This document shows, piece by piece, positions 17,391-26,655 of a stretch of 51,790 bases of DNA. Numbering within the stretch: position 1 is the stretch's first letter; each line of letters opens with the position of its first letter. The notes beneath the pieces were generated by a model. That model was given only the letters and a program-made list of their open reading frames with translations. It made no database searches and was not told where the DNA came from. A program made the position numbers and the translations under genes. Origin of the DNA: Marinomonas pontica (GTDB lineage: Bacteria; Pseudomonadota; Gammaproteobacteria; Pseudomonadales; Marinomonadaceae); NCBI RefSeq assembly GCF_026191375.1, contig NZ_JAODTL010000037.1, forward strand, positions 1-51,790, given 5' to 3'.

Positions 17391-19622
17391 TCAGTAAGTT
17401 TCCAGTGGATCGACGTCGATAGCGAATCGAATCCGATGTTGACGTGTTGATTGCTCCAGCCAGTCGCTCATCATTTGCGTGGCTTGATGTAGGGGCACAC
17501 GGTGAGCCGATTTGATGGAAATGAGCGCCCTGTGTTGTCCTGCTTTGCGAACGATGATGGCCGCATAGGGGCCAACCAGATACACGTCTTTTGAGAACAA
17601 TGGCTCAAGGTCGTTTCTCATGGCCGCCAAAAGTTGCATGGCTTCATGCTCATTTCCCGATTCGGCACGCACGATCACTTGATGATAAAACGGCGGCAGT
17701 GATAGGGATTTCCGTTCTGCTAAGCCATCAATCGCAAAATGCTCGTAACCGAGGTTGCATAAACATTCGATAGCCGCATGGTCTGGATGGTAGGTTTGCA
17801 GCAGTACGTGCCCCGGCTTTTTGGCGCGCCCCGCTCGCCCCGCAACTTGTGTGATTAGCTGGGCAGTGCGCTCCATTCCGCGAAAATCGGATGAGAACAA
17901 CCCAGCGTCGGCGTCCATGATGATGACCAAGGTGACATTGGGGAAATGGTGACCTTTTGCCAGCATTTGCGTGCCAATGAGAATCGCTTGATCATGTTCG
18001 TGGATCTTTTGCGTGAGTTTTGCCATGGCGGATTTACGCTGTGTGCTGTCTCGATCGATGCGTAAAATAGGCACATCTTTGAACAAAGTACTGAGCTGCG
18101 TTTCTATTTGCTCCGTTCCTTCTCCGACCGTAAACAGCTCTTCTGACTGGCATTCAGGGCAAGTATGGATCAGTGCTTTTTGGGTGTCACAATGATGGCA
18201 ATGCAGCTTATTAGCGCGTTTGTGTACGGTGAGGTTGACGTCACAGTGGTCGCACGCAGCAATCCAGCCACATTGATGGCACATCAAGGTGGGGGCGTAG
18301 CCGCGGCGGTTTAAAAAAATCAGCACTTGTTCTTTGCGTTCTAAACACAACGTCATGTTCGCAAGTGCCTGTTCACTGAAACCATGCACGAGCGTTTTTC
18401 CGCGAAGGTCAACTCTTTCCATTTCTGGGATGTGCGCATTGCCTGCTCGTTGACGCAGTTTGAGCCAAGCAAAACGCTTTTGTAGTCCATTGGTTAAGCT
18501 TTCATAGGACGGTGTTGCTGAGGCAAGCAGAACCGGAATGTTCAAAGCTTGCGCCCGTTTAATCGCCAAATCACGAGCGTGATAGCGGAAACCTTCATGC
18601 TGTTTATAAGAGGTGTCGTGTTCTTCATCAATGACGATCATGCCCAGGTTTGGTGCCGGAATGAACGCCGCGGAGCGAGTGCCTATGATGATTTTGGCGT
18701 GACCGCTTGCGGCCAATAACCAAGCGTCCAGACGCTCGCGGTCACTCATGTTGGAGTGCATGAGGACGATGTCGGTATTGAAACGAATTTCAAAGCGCTT
18801 TAGCGTTTGGGGCGTTAGGCCGATTTCCGGTACCATGACCAGCACTTGCTTGCCTTCTTCGATCAAACGCGCCATGACGCGTAAAAAAACTTCGGTTTTG
18901 CCGCTGCCCGTCACGCCGTCTAACAAGGCCACATTGAATTCATGGCGATGATCGAGTAAATGCTCGGTGGCGTGCATTTGCTCTGGGTTCAGTGTGGGCG
19001 GTACTTGTGTTTGATGTGCGTGTTTTTCACCGCCTTTGTTGAAGGAACGAGGTTCTCTGCGCAACAAGCCCTTTTCTTCTAGTGTCTTGCCTGCTGCTGG
19101 CGCAAGATCCAGTACCGATGCCGCGTGTTGGCTCAAGCCATGAGGGTGTTGTTGTACGGCTTTTAAAAAATCTTGCTGGCGAGGCGCACGGCTGAGCTGT
19201 TCAAGCGGCAGTTGTTGTCCTTGTGGCGTCGTGAACCACCAATTTTCGGTTCGAAATTCGGCGTTTTCGCCTTTGCGCAGCAAAACGGGTAGAGCGTGAA
19301 AAATCACATCGCCAATTGGGTGGTGGTAATAGCGGGCAGCCCATTCGCACAATGCCATCAACTCTTGGGTGATAACGGGTCTTTCATCTTGTAGCGATGT
19401 CAGTGGCTTTACCTGCTCTGGGTCCCAATCGCTGGTGTCACTCAGTGCGACAATGACGCCCAATCGGCTGCTTTTTCCAAACAGTACTTTGACTCGCATA
19501 CCCGGTTTGAGTTCGTGCCTTAACGCAATGGCTTTCGGAACTTTGTAGTCAAATAATGTCCGCATCGGCACAGGTAGAGCGACTTTGATGTATGGGTGAA
19601 GTGTGAGCAGCGCTTCAGACAT
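17391..19622 (-). CDS. priA: Primosomal protein N' (PriA helicase)
   Basis: A 3'-5' superfamily 2 helicase that restarts stalled replication forks. The N-terminal 3'-DNA-end binding domain (about 1-105) is followed by Walker A GVTGSGKTEVF (about 236), the DEEH box in VIDEEHDTSYKQ (about 329), and a zinc-binding insert of four Cys pairs (CHQCGWIAACDHCDVN, then CHHCDT and CPEC, about 444-495) inside the helicase C domain. Its 743-residue length is typical (E. coli 732). It is divergent from rpmE, as in E. coli, and is followed by the SPOR gene after 65 nt. Confidence 0.97.
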   Translation of the reverse strand: MSEALLTLHPYIKVALPVPMRTLFDYKVPKAIALRHELKPGMRVKVLFGKSSRLGVIVALSDTSDWDPEQVKPLTSLQDERPVITQELMALCEWAARYYHHPIGDVIFHALPVLLRKGENAEFRTENWWFTTPQGQQLPLEQLSRAPRQQDFLKAVQQHPHGLSQHAASVLDLAPAAGKTLEEKGLLRREPRSFNKGGEKHAHQTQVPPTLNPEQMHATEHLLDHRHEFNVALLDGVTGSGKTEVFLRVMARLIEEGKQVLVMVPEIGLTPQTLKRFEIRFNTDIVLMHSNMSDRERLDAWLLAASGHAKIIIGTRSAAFIPAPNLGMIVIDEEHDTSYKQHEGFRYHARDLAIKRAQALNIPVLLASATPSYESLTNGLQKRFAWLKLRQRAGNAHIPEMERVDLRGKTLVHGFSEQALANMTLCLERKEQVLIFLNRRGYAPTLMCHQCGWIAACDHCDVNLTVHKRANKLHCHHCDTQKALIHTCPECQSEELFTVGEGTEQIETQLSTLFKDVPILRIDRDSTQRKSAMAKLTQKIHEHDQAILIGTQMLAKGHHFPNVTLVIIMDADAGLFSSDFRGMERTAQLITQVAGRAGRAKKPGHVLLQTYHPDHAAIECLCNLGYEHFAIDGLAERKSLSLPPFYHQVIVRAESGNEHEAMQLLAAMRNDLEPLFSKDVYLVGPYAAIIVRKAGQHRALISIKSAHRVPLHQATQMMSDWLEQSTRQHRIRFAIDVDPLETY

Positions 19623-19781
19623 GCGTTAGGTTAAACCTTGTTTAGTAAAGCAAAAAGTAGAGATCTTAGATAATGACTAAGTGTACGTCAGAGTGATGGG
19701 TTGGCGCGAGCCACAATTTTATAGGCAAAGCGCGATAAAAAGGTTGCTGATTAGGTCATAGATCCCTAAAATACGCCACTC

Positions 19782-19810
19782 TTGGATCCACTGTACAATG
19801 TCTGTACAAC
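19782..19810 (+). promoter_or_regulatory. Candidate sigma-70 promoter of rpmE with direct repeat
   Basis: TTGGAT (19782-19787) and TACAAC (19805-19810) are 17 nt apart. The spacer and -10 region hold two copies of CTGTACAA (19791-19798 and 19802-19809), offset by 11 bp or one helical turn. Matches to consensus are moderate, and the site is inferred only by eye. Confidence 0.3.
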
Positions 19811-19889
19811 GAAACGTGCGGTGCTTGGCAAGGCAATAGCCCATTAATATTGATCAAGTGGCGGCACACCAAACTTTAAGGTAACTACG

Positions 19890-20105
19890 ATGAAAAAAGA
19901 TATCCACCCAACTTACTCTGCACTTACTGCAACTTGTACTTGTGGTAACACTCTGAACCTAAACTCAACACACGGTAAAGACATGCACATCGACGTATGT
20001 AGCAACTGTCACCCATTCTACACTGGCCAACAAAAAATGTTGGACACAGGTGGTCGTGTTGATCGCTTCAACAAGCGTTTCGGAGCGCGTCGTACTACTA
20101 AGTAA
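19890..20105 (+). CDS. rpmE: Ribosomal protein bL31, zinc-binding form
   Basis: A 71-residue protein of the large ribosomal subunit. Four Cys (16, 18, 37, 40, in CTCG and CSNC) form the zinc ribbon of the C+ type of L31. It starts [10 protein letters not shown], as is typical, with AAGGTAA upstream, and ends in a basic tail [13 protein letters not shown] very strong terminator starts 25 nt after its stop. Confidence 0.97.
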   Translation: MKKDIHPTYSALTATCTCGNTLNLNSTHGKDMHIDVCSNCHPFYTGQQKMLDTGGRVDRFNKRFGARRTTK

Positions 20106-20113
20106 TTGGTGGC

Positions 20114-20896
20114 ATGACTGTGATCGGATTAAAAAAGCGCCAAGTTTTCTTGGCGCTTTTTTTGTTTTTGTCCTGTGCCATTCAAGCCAGCGAACTGTGT
20201 AAAGCGACTGGCGCATTGGAAAAAGCTCAGATAAAAAGAGTGGTCGATGGTGATACCATTCACCTTGCCGATGGCCGAAAAGTTCGGCTGGTGGGTATCA
20301 ATACACCAGAGCTTGATCATGAAAAAGGCAACCATGAAGGCTATGCGGTAGAAGCGACCCGTTTCTTACGTGCACGCCTTGGGTCATTTGTTTACCTACA
20401 AAGAGCAAAAAACGATCAAGATAGATACGGTCGAAAATTATACTATCTCTTCGATAAAGATCGTCTTTCACTGACAAGTCAGTTACTATCCGAAGGGCTT
20501 GGTTATCGAATTGCCATCCCTCCAAATCTTGCGTATCAAGCTTGTTTTGAGGCGGCTGAGAACTCAGCTCGCAGTGCCCATAAGAAATTATGGCAGCAAC
20601 CTTTGCACTGGCAGCCAAAAGCTGGCTTTGCAATCTCTCGTGTTAACATCACTTCCATTACTCAAAACAGAGGTGGTTGGTGGCTAGAAACCGATCAGGA
20701 TCTAGTAATCAACTTGCCATCCAGCGCGGTCGACTATTGGCCTGCTCAAAAAGTGTTTTCACTTGAGGGCAAAACAATAGAAGTGCGAGGTTGGCAGCAT
20801 CAAAGGAAAAGTCGTCACTCTGACTTTAAATCTTGGGTTCTTTCTGTAAAGCATCCGAATGATTTGCTTGAAATCAAAGACTCTTTCAATAGTTGA
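20114..20896 (+). CDS. Secreted thermonuclease-family (SNase-like) protein
   Basis: A 260-residue protein with a signal peptide (about residues 7-26: KKRQVFLALFLFLSCAIQAS) and a staphylococcal-nuclease-like domain: VVDGDTIHL (about 43-51), KVRLVGINTPE, and DRYGRKLYY. These cover the calcium and phosphate-contacting residues of the family, so it is probably an active extracytoplasmic DNase/RNase. GGTGG precedes the ATG at 20114, but the rpmE terminator lies at codons 6-17. A TTG at 20162 just after the hairpin would leave a poor signal peptide, so I keep 20114. The same gene lies beside rpmE in Pseudomonas. Confidence 0.8.
   Translation: MTVIGLKKRQVFLALFLFLSCAIQASELCKATGALEKAQIKRVVDGDTIHLADGRKVRLVGINTPELDHEKGNHEGYAVEATRFLRARLGSFVYLQRAKNDQDRYGRKLYYLFDKDRLSLTSQLLSEGLGYRIAIPPNLAYQACFEAAENSARSAHKKLWQQPLHWQPKAGFAISRVNITSITQNRGGWWLETDQDLVINLPSSAVDYWPAQKVFSLEGKTIEVRGWQHQRKSRHSDFKSWVLSVKHPNDLLEIKDSFNS
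20131..20163 (+). terminator. Strong terminator of rpmE inside next gene
   Basis: AAAAAAGCGCCAAG (20131-20144), a TTTT loop, and CTTGGCGC (20149-20156) followed by seven T make a near-ideal intrinsic terminator. It overlaps the signal-peptide codons of the nuclease gene. Confidence 0.93.
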
Positions 20897-21063
20897 TTGA
20901 TAGAATATTCCTATGGTTTTACGCTTTAAAGTACGGGGTAGATCGATTATTCTGGCGACTCAAAATTATAAGGTGCCACTTTCGAAGCTTTTGTAGGCTT
21001 GGGAACAAGGCCCAGTTTGGCTATGATAAAACTAATTACTTACACCAAATAGACGGAAACATA

Positions 21064-22335
21064 ATAATGGCTGAAGATATAAAACAAGCGGCGTTGGATT
21101 ACCATGAATATCCAGTTCCAGGAAAATTGAGCGTAACGATCACAAAACCGACAGCAACCGCTCGTGACCTTTCTCTTGCTTATAGCCCTGGTGTGGCTGA
21201 GCCTTGCCGTGAAATCGCAAAAGACCCAGAAAATGCTTACCGTTATACTGGTAAAGGTAACCTAGTAGCGGTTATCTCTGACGGCTCTGCGATCCTTGGT
21301 TTGGGCAATTTAGGTCCATTGGCCAGTAAGCCCGTTATGGAAGGTAAAGGCTTGTTGTTTAAGCGCTTCGCCGGCATTAACTCTGTTGATGTGGAAGTAG
21401 AATCTGAAAGCCCACAAGCGTTCATCGACACGGTTGCCCGTATTGCCAACACATATGGCGGCATCAACCTAGAAGACATCAAGGCTCCTGAGTGTTTCGA
21501 AATCGAACGTCAATTGATCGAGCGTTGTTCTATTCCTGTGTTCCACGATGACCAGCACGGTACTGCAATCGTAACCGCAGCGGGTCTTTTGAATGCCCTT
21601 GAGCTGCAAGGCAAAAACATTGCTGATGCGAAAATCGTTTGTCTAGGTGCTGGTGCAGCGGCGACAGCGTGCATGAAGCTAATCATTGCATGTGGTGCAC
21701 AACGCGAAAACATTTTCGTTCTTGACCGTAACGGTGTGATTCATTCTGGTCGTACAGACTTGAACCAATTTAAAGCCATGTTTGCGATCGATACAGATAA
21801 GCGCAACTTGGACGATGCCATTGATGGCGCTGATGTATTCATCGGTGTATCTGGTCCAGATCTATTGTCTGCTGACCAGTTGGCTAAAATGGCGGCGAAC
21901 CCAATCGTGTTTGCTTGTTCAAACCCAGATCCAGAAATCAATCCAGAGCTTGCTCGTGCCACTCGTGATGACTTGATCATGGCAACAGGCCGTTCTGATT
22001 ACCCTAACCAAGTAAACAACGTTCTTGGCTTCCCATTCATCTTCCGTGGTGCATTAGACGTTCGCGCGACTAAGATCAACGAAGAAATGAAAGTGGCAGC
22101 GGTTCATGCGCTTAAAGATCTTGCGAAAGAAGACGCGCCAGCAGACGTTGTCGCGGCCTACGGCGGCGCACCATTGAGCTTCGGCAAAGAGTACATTTTG
22201 CCAAAACCAATGGACTCTCGTTTGCTGAACGTAGTGTCTGCAGCGGTTGCTCGTGCAGCGGTTGATTCTGGTGTGGCAATGCTTCCATACCCAGATTTCT
22301 ACCCACTAGAGAATCTTGACCACTTCGGTGCTTAA
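21064..22335 (+). CDS. maeB: NADP-type malic enzyme, short form
   Basis: Oxidatively decarboxylates malate to pyruvate. It has the N-terminal malic domain (YSPGVAEPCREIAKDP, then SDGSAILGLGNLG and GKGLLFKRFAGI, and the catalytic region FHDDQHGTAIV) and the NAD(P)-binding domain (CLGAGAAATACMKL). At 423 residues it lacks the phosphotransacetylase-like C-domain of E. coli MaeB (759), as does the Pseudomonas homologue in the same place. The frame runs back to 20893 overlapping the nuclease stop, but the ATG at 21064 matches the family start. The 167 nt before it should hold its promoter. Confidence 0.93.
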   Translation: MMAEDIKQAALDYHEYPVPGKLSVTITKPTATARDLSLAYSPGVAEPCREIAKDPENAYRYTGKGNLVAVISDGSAILGLGNLGPLASKPVMEGKGLLFKRFAGINSVDVEVESESPQAFIDTVARIANTYGGINLEDIKAPECFEIERQLIERCSIPVFHDDQHGTAIVTAAGLLNALELQGKNIADAKIVCLGAGAAATACMKLIIACGAQRENIFVLDRNGVIHSGRTDLNQFKAMFAIDTDKRNLDDAIDGADVFIGVSGPDLLSADQLAKMAANPIVFACSNPDPEINPELARATRDDLIMATGRSDYPNQVNNVLGFPFIFRGALDVRATKINEEMKVAAVHALKDLAKEDAPADVVAAYGGAPLSFGKEYILPKPMDSRLLNVVSAAVARAAVDSGVAMLPYPDFYPLENLDHFGA

Positions 22336-22352
22336 TCGAATTAAGTTCCAAT

Positions 22353-22389
22353 AAAAAGGCGACTCCTTGTTCGGGAGTCGCCTTTTTTT
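22353..22389. terminator. Bidirectional terminator between maeB and mrcA
   Basis: AAAAGGCGACTCC (22354-22366) and GGAGTCGCCTTTT (22374-22386) enclose a 7-nt loop, with T-runs on both strands. The two genes converge here (stops at 22335 and 22416). Confidence 0.9.
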
Positions 22390-22415
22390 ATGTTCATTTG
22401 TTGCTGTGAGAGTGC

Positions 22416-24860
22416 TTAGAACAAGTTTTCTAATACGTTATTTTCTTGCTTCTCAACTTGTGCATCGTTGCTCGAATTGTTGTTGGAAGCCGGTAGGTTT
22501 AGGTCGCGTTGTGGTGGCACATGGTTCTTTCTGAATATTTCAAAAATGGCATTGGACTGTCCCGGCAACGCGCGCTCTCCTGTATTGGGATCGATTCTGA
22601 CGGTGACCAAAGAGGACGGTTTATACACATACGAAGGCTCTGTGCCTCTTAGCGCTTCGCGCATGTAATCTATCCAAGCCGGTAGCGACACAGACCCACC
22701 CCATTCACCGCGACCCAATGATGATGAGTTGTCAAAGCCACTCCAGACGGAGGTCACAATCTCGCCATTAAAGCCCGAGAACCACGCATCGCGGCCATCG
22801 TTTGTGGTGCCTGTTTTGCCTGCAATATCATCACGTTGTAGAACGCGAGCTCGTCGACCCGTACCGTATTTGATGACGTCTCTCATCATATCGTAAGTGA
22901 TGTAATTCACTTCTGGGTCCAATACTTGTGGTGCAACTGGTAAGCTTCGAATGCCTTCTTGGGTGTTGAATAACCCCATCTGAGGCTCGTTGTCTTGTGT
23001 CTTTTCCAATAAGGTGCAGGTGACACAAACGGTAATCGGATTGGCCTGAAACAATGTTTCGTTGTTTCTATCGACGACTCTATCAATCAGATATGGCTGA
23101 ACTTGGTAGCCGCCATTAGAGAAGACCGCATAGCCTGTTGCGATTTGCAATGGAGACAAGTTGGCGCTGCCTAAAGACAAGGACAAGTTATTCGGCAGCT
23201 CGTTTGGATCAAAACCAAAACGTCTCAAAAAGTTGAGTGTGGGACGAATGCCCAGCTCATCAAGCAAGCGAACCGAGACAATATTCTGAGAGCGATACAA
23301 TGCCTGACGCAAACGAGTCGGGCCGTAGAACTTGCCACCGTCATTAGTAGGGCGCCATGCAGAAGCAAGGTTGGTATCGTTAAATACCACAGGGGCGTCA
23401 TTGATAATGCTGGCGGCGGTATAACCGCGGTCTAACGCGCTGGCGTAAATAAAGGGTTTGAAGTTGGAACCCGGTTGGCGCTTGGACTGCGTGATACGGT
23501 TGAATTTATTTTCATAGAAGTTGAAGCCACCGACTAATGCTTGGATCGCACCGTCTTTGCTGTTCAATGAAATTAACGCGCTCTGTACTGTAGGCTTTTG
23601 CGCCAAGATCCAGCCAAGCTGCGTGTCAGGGCGTAAACGTACAATGTCGCCCGGTACCAACACATCGGCAACGTTCGACGGCACGGGGCCTTGCGAATCT
23701 TCGTCGATGTAAGGGCGAGCCCACTTGATAGCCTCCCATGCAAGGGTGGCGCGCTTGCCGTTAGCAAGCCGAACGTCTGCACTGACATCGCTGGTGGTGA
23801 TGACCAATGCGGTTTGCCAATCGGAGAAACGCTCAATATCTTGTAGGGCTTTTTCTTGTTCTTCCAATGGCGCATCAACCAAGTCGGTACGGGTTTCAAT
23901 CGAACCGCGGTAGCCGTGTCGCATGTCGTAGCTCAATACACCATTAAAAACCGCTGCGTTAGCCGCCTTTTGGCGGGAGGCGTCGATGGTGGTGTAGACG
24001 GTCATTCCGGTGCTGTACAAGTCGTCGCCGAAGGTGTTGTAGAGCTCTGAACGCACCATTTCAGCAATATAGCCCGCTTCAATATCAGGCATAACGCCGT
24101 GGTTTTTTGCGGTGATCGGGGCTTCTACGGCGGTTTGATACGCGTCTTTATCGATCATGCCCAAAGACAGCATGCGTTGTAGGATCCAATTGCGGCGAAT
24201 GAGCGCGCGTGATGGGTTCACAACAGGGTTAAACCGAGAGGGCGCCTTGGGTAAGCCGGCAATCATCGCGAGTTGAGCAAGGTCTAATTCGCTCAGTGTT
24301 TTGCCATAGTAGACTTGGGCGGCGGCTTCAAAGCCGTAGGCGCGGTTTCCTAAATAAATTTTATTGACGTAAAGCTCAAGAATCTCATGTTTACTGAGTT
24401 CTCTTTCCATCTTTAAAGAGATGAAGATTTCTGTGAATTTACGCGTGAAGGTTTGTTCGAAAGACAAAAAGTAGTTTCGAGCGACCTGCATGGTGATGGT
24501 ACTGCCACCACCTTGTTTTTGTCCGGTGGTAATCAGTTGCACGACAGCACGACCTAAGCCCAAAATGTCGACGCCTGGGTGGTGATAAAAGTTGGTGTCT
24601 TCGGCGGCTAGAATAGCGTGTTCTAGATTTTGTGGAATCTCAGCATAATTGATGGGGGTACGGCGCTGATCGCCAAATTCGCCGATGAGTTGGTTGTCGG
24701 CGGTGTAAATGCGTAACGGTATTTTCAGCTCAATGTCTTTTAGTTCTTCTACGGTTGGAATGCGGTCTTTTACGCTGTAGTAAATCGCGTAGGTTATTCC
24801 TGCAGCGCTCAGCGCCCCAAAAAGACCGAGAAAGAAGAGAATTTTGAGTGTCTTGGCCAT
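22416..24860 (-). CDS. mrcA: Penicillin-binding protein 1A
   Basis: A bifunctional class A enzyme that polymerises and cross-links peptidoglycan at the inner membrane. It has an N-terminal anchor (about 5-27) and a glycosyltransferase domain with AAEDTNFYHHPG (about 84-95) and GGSTITMQVARN. An OB-like insert follows, then the transpeptidase domain with SNFK (about 461), SQN, and KTGTTNDGRDAWF (about 682). Its 814 residues fit PBP1A (E. coli 850). It is divergent from the pil/hof-like locus, as in Pseudomonas and E. coli. Confidence 0.96.
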   Translation of the reverse strand: MAKTLKILFFLGLFGALSAAGITYAIYYSVKDRIPTVEELKDIELKIPLRIYTADNQLIGEFGDQRRTPINYAEIPQNLEHAILAAEDTNFYHHPGVDILGLGRAVVQLITTGQKQGGGSTITMQVARNYFLSFEQTFTRKFTEIFISLKMERELSKHEILELYVNKIYLGNRAYGFEAAAQVYYGKTLSELDLAQLAMIAGLPKAPSRFNPVVNPSRALIRRNWILQRMLSLGMIDKDAYQTAVEAPITAKNHGVMPDIEAGYIAEMVRSELYNTFGDDLYSTGMTVYTTIDASRQKAANAAVFNGVLSYDMRHGYRGSIETRTDLVDAPLEEQEKALQDIERFSDWQTALVITTSDVSADVRLANGKRATLAWEAIKWARPYIDEDSQGPVPSNVADVLVPGDIVRLRPDTQLGWILAQKPTVQSALISLNSKDGAIQALVGGFNFYENKFNRITQSKRQPGSNFKPFIYASALDRGYTAASIINDAPVVFNDTNLASAWRPTNDGGKFYGPTRLRQALYRSQNIVSVRLLDELGIRPTLNFLRRFGFDPNELPNNLSLSLGSANLSPLQIATGYAVFSNGGYQVQPYLIDRVVDRNNETLFQANPITVCVTCTLLEKTQDNEPQMGLFNTQEGIRSLPVAPQVLDPEVNYITYDMMRDVIKYGTGRRARVLQRDDIAGKTGTTNDGRDAWFSGFNGEIVTSVWSGFDNSSSLGRGEWGGSVSLPAWIDYMREALRGTEPSYVYKPSSLVTVRIDPNTGERALPGQSNAIFEIFRKNHVPPQRDLNLPASNNNSSNDAQVEKQENNVLENLF

Positions 24861-25008
24861 ATGAATCTAATAAGTACTGAGTGAAAAAAGCCATTATACC
24901 TAAGATGATCAGAGAATAGGCGCTTAACTTTGCATCAAATCGTGTTATCTTGAGAAAAATTTGGCATGGACGTCAAATCAAAAAAGCTTACCCATTCAAG
25001 GATGAATA

Positions 25009-25566
25009 ATGAGGCTCACTTCTGCCTATTCTGTGGCTGTGTACCACGCAGAATATTGTACGTTTTATGAATCGTCTACAGCGCCAGCTCTGGCGAGATT
25101 AGACCCATTCTTCTCGCAGGACATACGCCCTGACTCCCATCAATTGGCGTTAATTCAATCCACTATCGTCACTAGACGTAAAAACAAGCCGACTCGTCTC
25201 ATCGTATTGGTTCCGGATGCATGGCTGTCGACATCGCAATGCCAGATCGATCATTTGGTGCCCGTTTCGTTGTTGCCACTGGCGGCGCTAAGCTACGCAG
25301 TAGAAACCACTTTCTTGCCACCAGAAACCTTGAGTTTTAGCTTTCAGCAACACTCTCTGCCTAATAAATTCGCGGAATTGGCGATCTTTGCCTGCTCCAA
25401 TGAATGGCGTAAACAGCTTTGCGAACCCTTTAAACGGCCCTCACATCAGTGCCTTCTCATACCCTTCAGTCAGTGGAATTCTATGTCCGAGAGGTCGCGT
25501 TCTTGGTCTCAATGCCAAAAAAAGCCCTGGCTACTTATCAGCCGGATAAACCGCAGCGTCGAGTGA
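25009..25566 (+). CDS. PilM/GspL-like protein, apparently frameshifted
   Basis: As written, 185 residues; AAGGATGA precedes the ATG. Residues about 60-145 (RLIVLVPDAWLSTSQ, then LLPLAALSYAVETTFLPPE and ELAIFACSNEW) look like the cytoplasmic domain of GspL or a much reduced PilM. After about residue 144 the composition becomes odd (many Ser, Trp and Cys and rare codons such as ATA, AGG and CGG). Adding one C to the CCC run at 25438-25440 instead leads into the next frame, giving one 321-aa protein with a membrane span. The position between mrcA and a secretin matches pilM/hofM. I favour the frameshift reading. Confidence 0.55.
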   Translation: MRLTSAYSVAVYHAEYCTFYESSTAPALARLDPFFSQDIRPDSHQLALIQSTIVTRRKNKPTRLIVLVPDAWLSTSQCQIDHLVPVSLLPLAALSYAVETTFLPPETLSFSFQQHSLPNKFAELAIFACSNEWRKQLCEPFKRPSHQCLLIPFSQWNSMSERSRSWSQCQKKPWLLISRINRSVE

Positions 25567-25973
25567 ATCGTTTATTGTGGTGGAGTCTATTGATGGCGAG
25601 CGTGCTGATTAACGGAAGTGCCTCTGCGTATTTTCTGGCGCTACAGCAACAATCAGCACAGACGTTGATTGAACGTCAGCAAATCTTAAACCAGCAAACG
25701 ACTTGGTCTTCGTCGCGTGTCGACCACCCATTTATTGAAACATTGTTGGCCATGGTTCAATCTCTGCCGCGCTCAGTTCGGATCGTGTCTATGACCCACG
25801 TTGATGCCAATGCAACACTCCTGATGACGTTACCGCAGCAGGTGTTAACGGACCTATTGAATCAGTGGCAAAGCCAAACGCCCACATGGCAATGGCGTAT
25901 AGAATCAACCGTTGTTTCTGCTTCGAATCGAACGGAGGTGGTCGATGTTTCAATCCATGTTTTTGAGCCTTAA
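25512..25973 (+). CDS. PilN-like bitopic protein (second half of split gene)
   Basis: From the ATG at 25512 it has 153 residues (MPKKALATYQPDKPQRRVNR), one membrane span at about 22-45 and a periplasmic part with two short alpha/beta repeats (SVRIVSMTHVDANATLLMTL, then a closing strand VVDVSIHVFEP). This is the PilN / GspL C-terminal layout. No ribosome-binding site is seen for 25512, for the upstream GTG at 25449 or for other starts, which supports the view that it is the C-terminal half of the gene starting at 25009. The frame is open from 25434. Confidence 0.55.
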   Translation: MPKKALATYQPDKPQRRVNRLLWWSLLMASVLINGSASAYFLALQQQSAQTLIERQQILNQQTTWSSSRVDHPFIETLLAMVQSLPRSVRIVSMTHVDANATLLMTLPQQVLTDLLNQWQSQTPTWQWRIESTVVSASNRTEVVDVSIHVFEP

Positions 25974-26655
25974 AAGGCGTCCTCTTCCGGCTCTACGCTA
26001 CTCTACAGTGGCCTTGTTATCGCTGTTGCAGATATCACTTTGGTACCCGTGGTTATCTCAAGCGCATGATGACATTCGTCGTCAGACGAGGTTGAAAAAT
26101 CAGGCGGTCAGCGAATGGCAAGCGATACAAAGGCAAGCCATTGCGTTGGAAAATGTTCGCTTTGGCGAGTACGCCTGGCTAGAACACCGAATTGTTGCAC
26201 GTAAAGCGAATGTGGCGACGCAATGGAGAATCGAAGGGTCACAGACTTTGGTGCAATGGCGATCTTTATTGGAGGAGGTGCAGCGTCGGTTTTCGTTAAG
26301 TGTGTTAACGGTTTCTTGGGAACGAGAGAAAAACGCGCAGTGGCATGGCGTGTTGCGGTTCGCTATACAAGCCCCAAAGGCGAACCGAAGTTTCCACAAC
26401 TGGCTGCCTACACGATTGGACGATACGCGTTTTATTCCAGCGGATTGGCTGCTGCTGTCGACCATGCGAACAGCGAAAAGCACTTCCGCATTGATTGAAT
26501 ACAAACATCGGCGGCACTGGGTACAAGCCGGCAGTTGGCTACCGGATGCTGGTTTGTCGGTTCGTTCTGTGGCGCTGGGTCAGGTGACATTGGTGGAAAA
26601 AGGCGGTGCGTTGCAAACGCTGTTGATTCGCGATTTCGGAGGTGTTGGTGAGTAA
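25945..26655 (+). CDS. PilO/PilP-like fusion of the pil/hof locus
   Basis: A 236-residue protein. The open frame starts at 25912, but GGAGGTGG sits just before the ATG at 25945. An N-terminal membrane span (about 17-37, YSTVALLSLLQISLWYPW) leads to a coiled-coil-like stretch (about 40-75) and an alpha/beta domain (about 85-165) as in PilO/HofO. The last 40 residues (LSVRSVALGQVTLVEKGG) resemble the C-terminal strands of PilP. I therefore suggest one protein covering PilO and part of PilP; this rests on pattern and gene order only. It overlaps its neighbours by 29 and 8 nt. Confidence 0.6.
   Translation: MFQSMFLSLKRRPLPALRYSTVALLSLLQISLWYPWLSQAHDDIRRQTRLKNQAVSEWQAIQRQAIALENVRFGEYAWLEHRIVARKANVATQWRIEGSQTLVQWRSLLEEVQRRFSLSVLTVSWEREKNAQWHGVLRFAIQAPKANRSFHNWLPTRLDDTRFIPADWLLLSTMRTAKSTSALIEYKHRRHWVQAGSWLPDAGLSVRSVALGQVTLVEKGGALQTLLIRDFGGVGE

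Noticed and set aside
19791..19810. LexA (SOS) box near rpmE
   Set aside because: CTGT is present, but the matching ACAG half at the required distance is not.
20893..21063. N-terminal extension of malic enzyme back to 20893
   Set aside because: It overlaps the nuclease stop, has no family counterpart, and the ATG at 21064 matches known starts.
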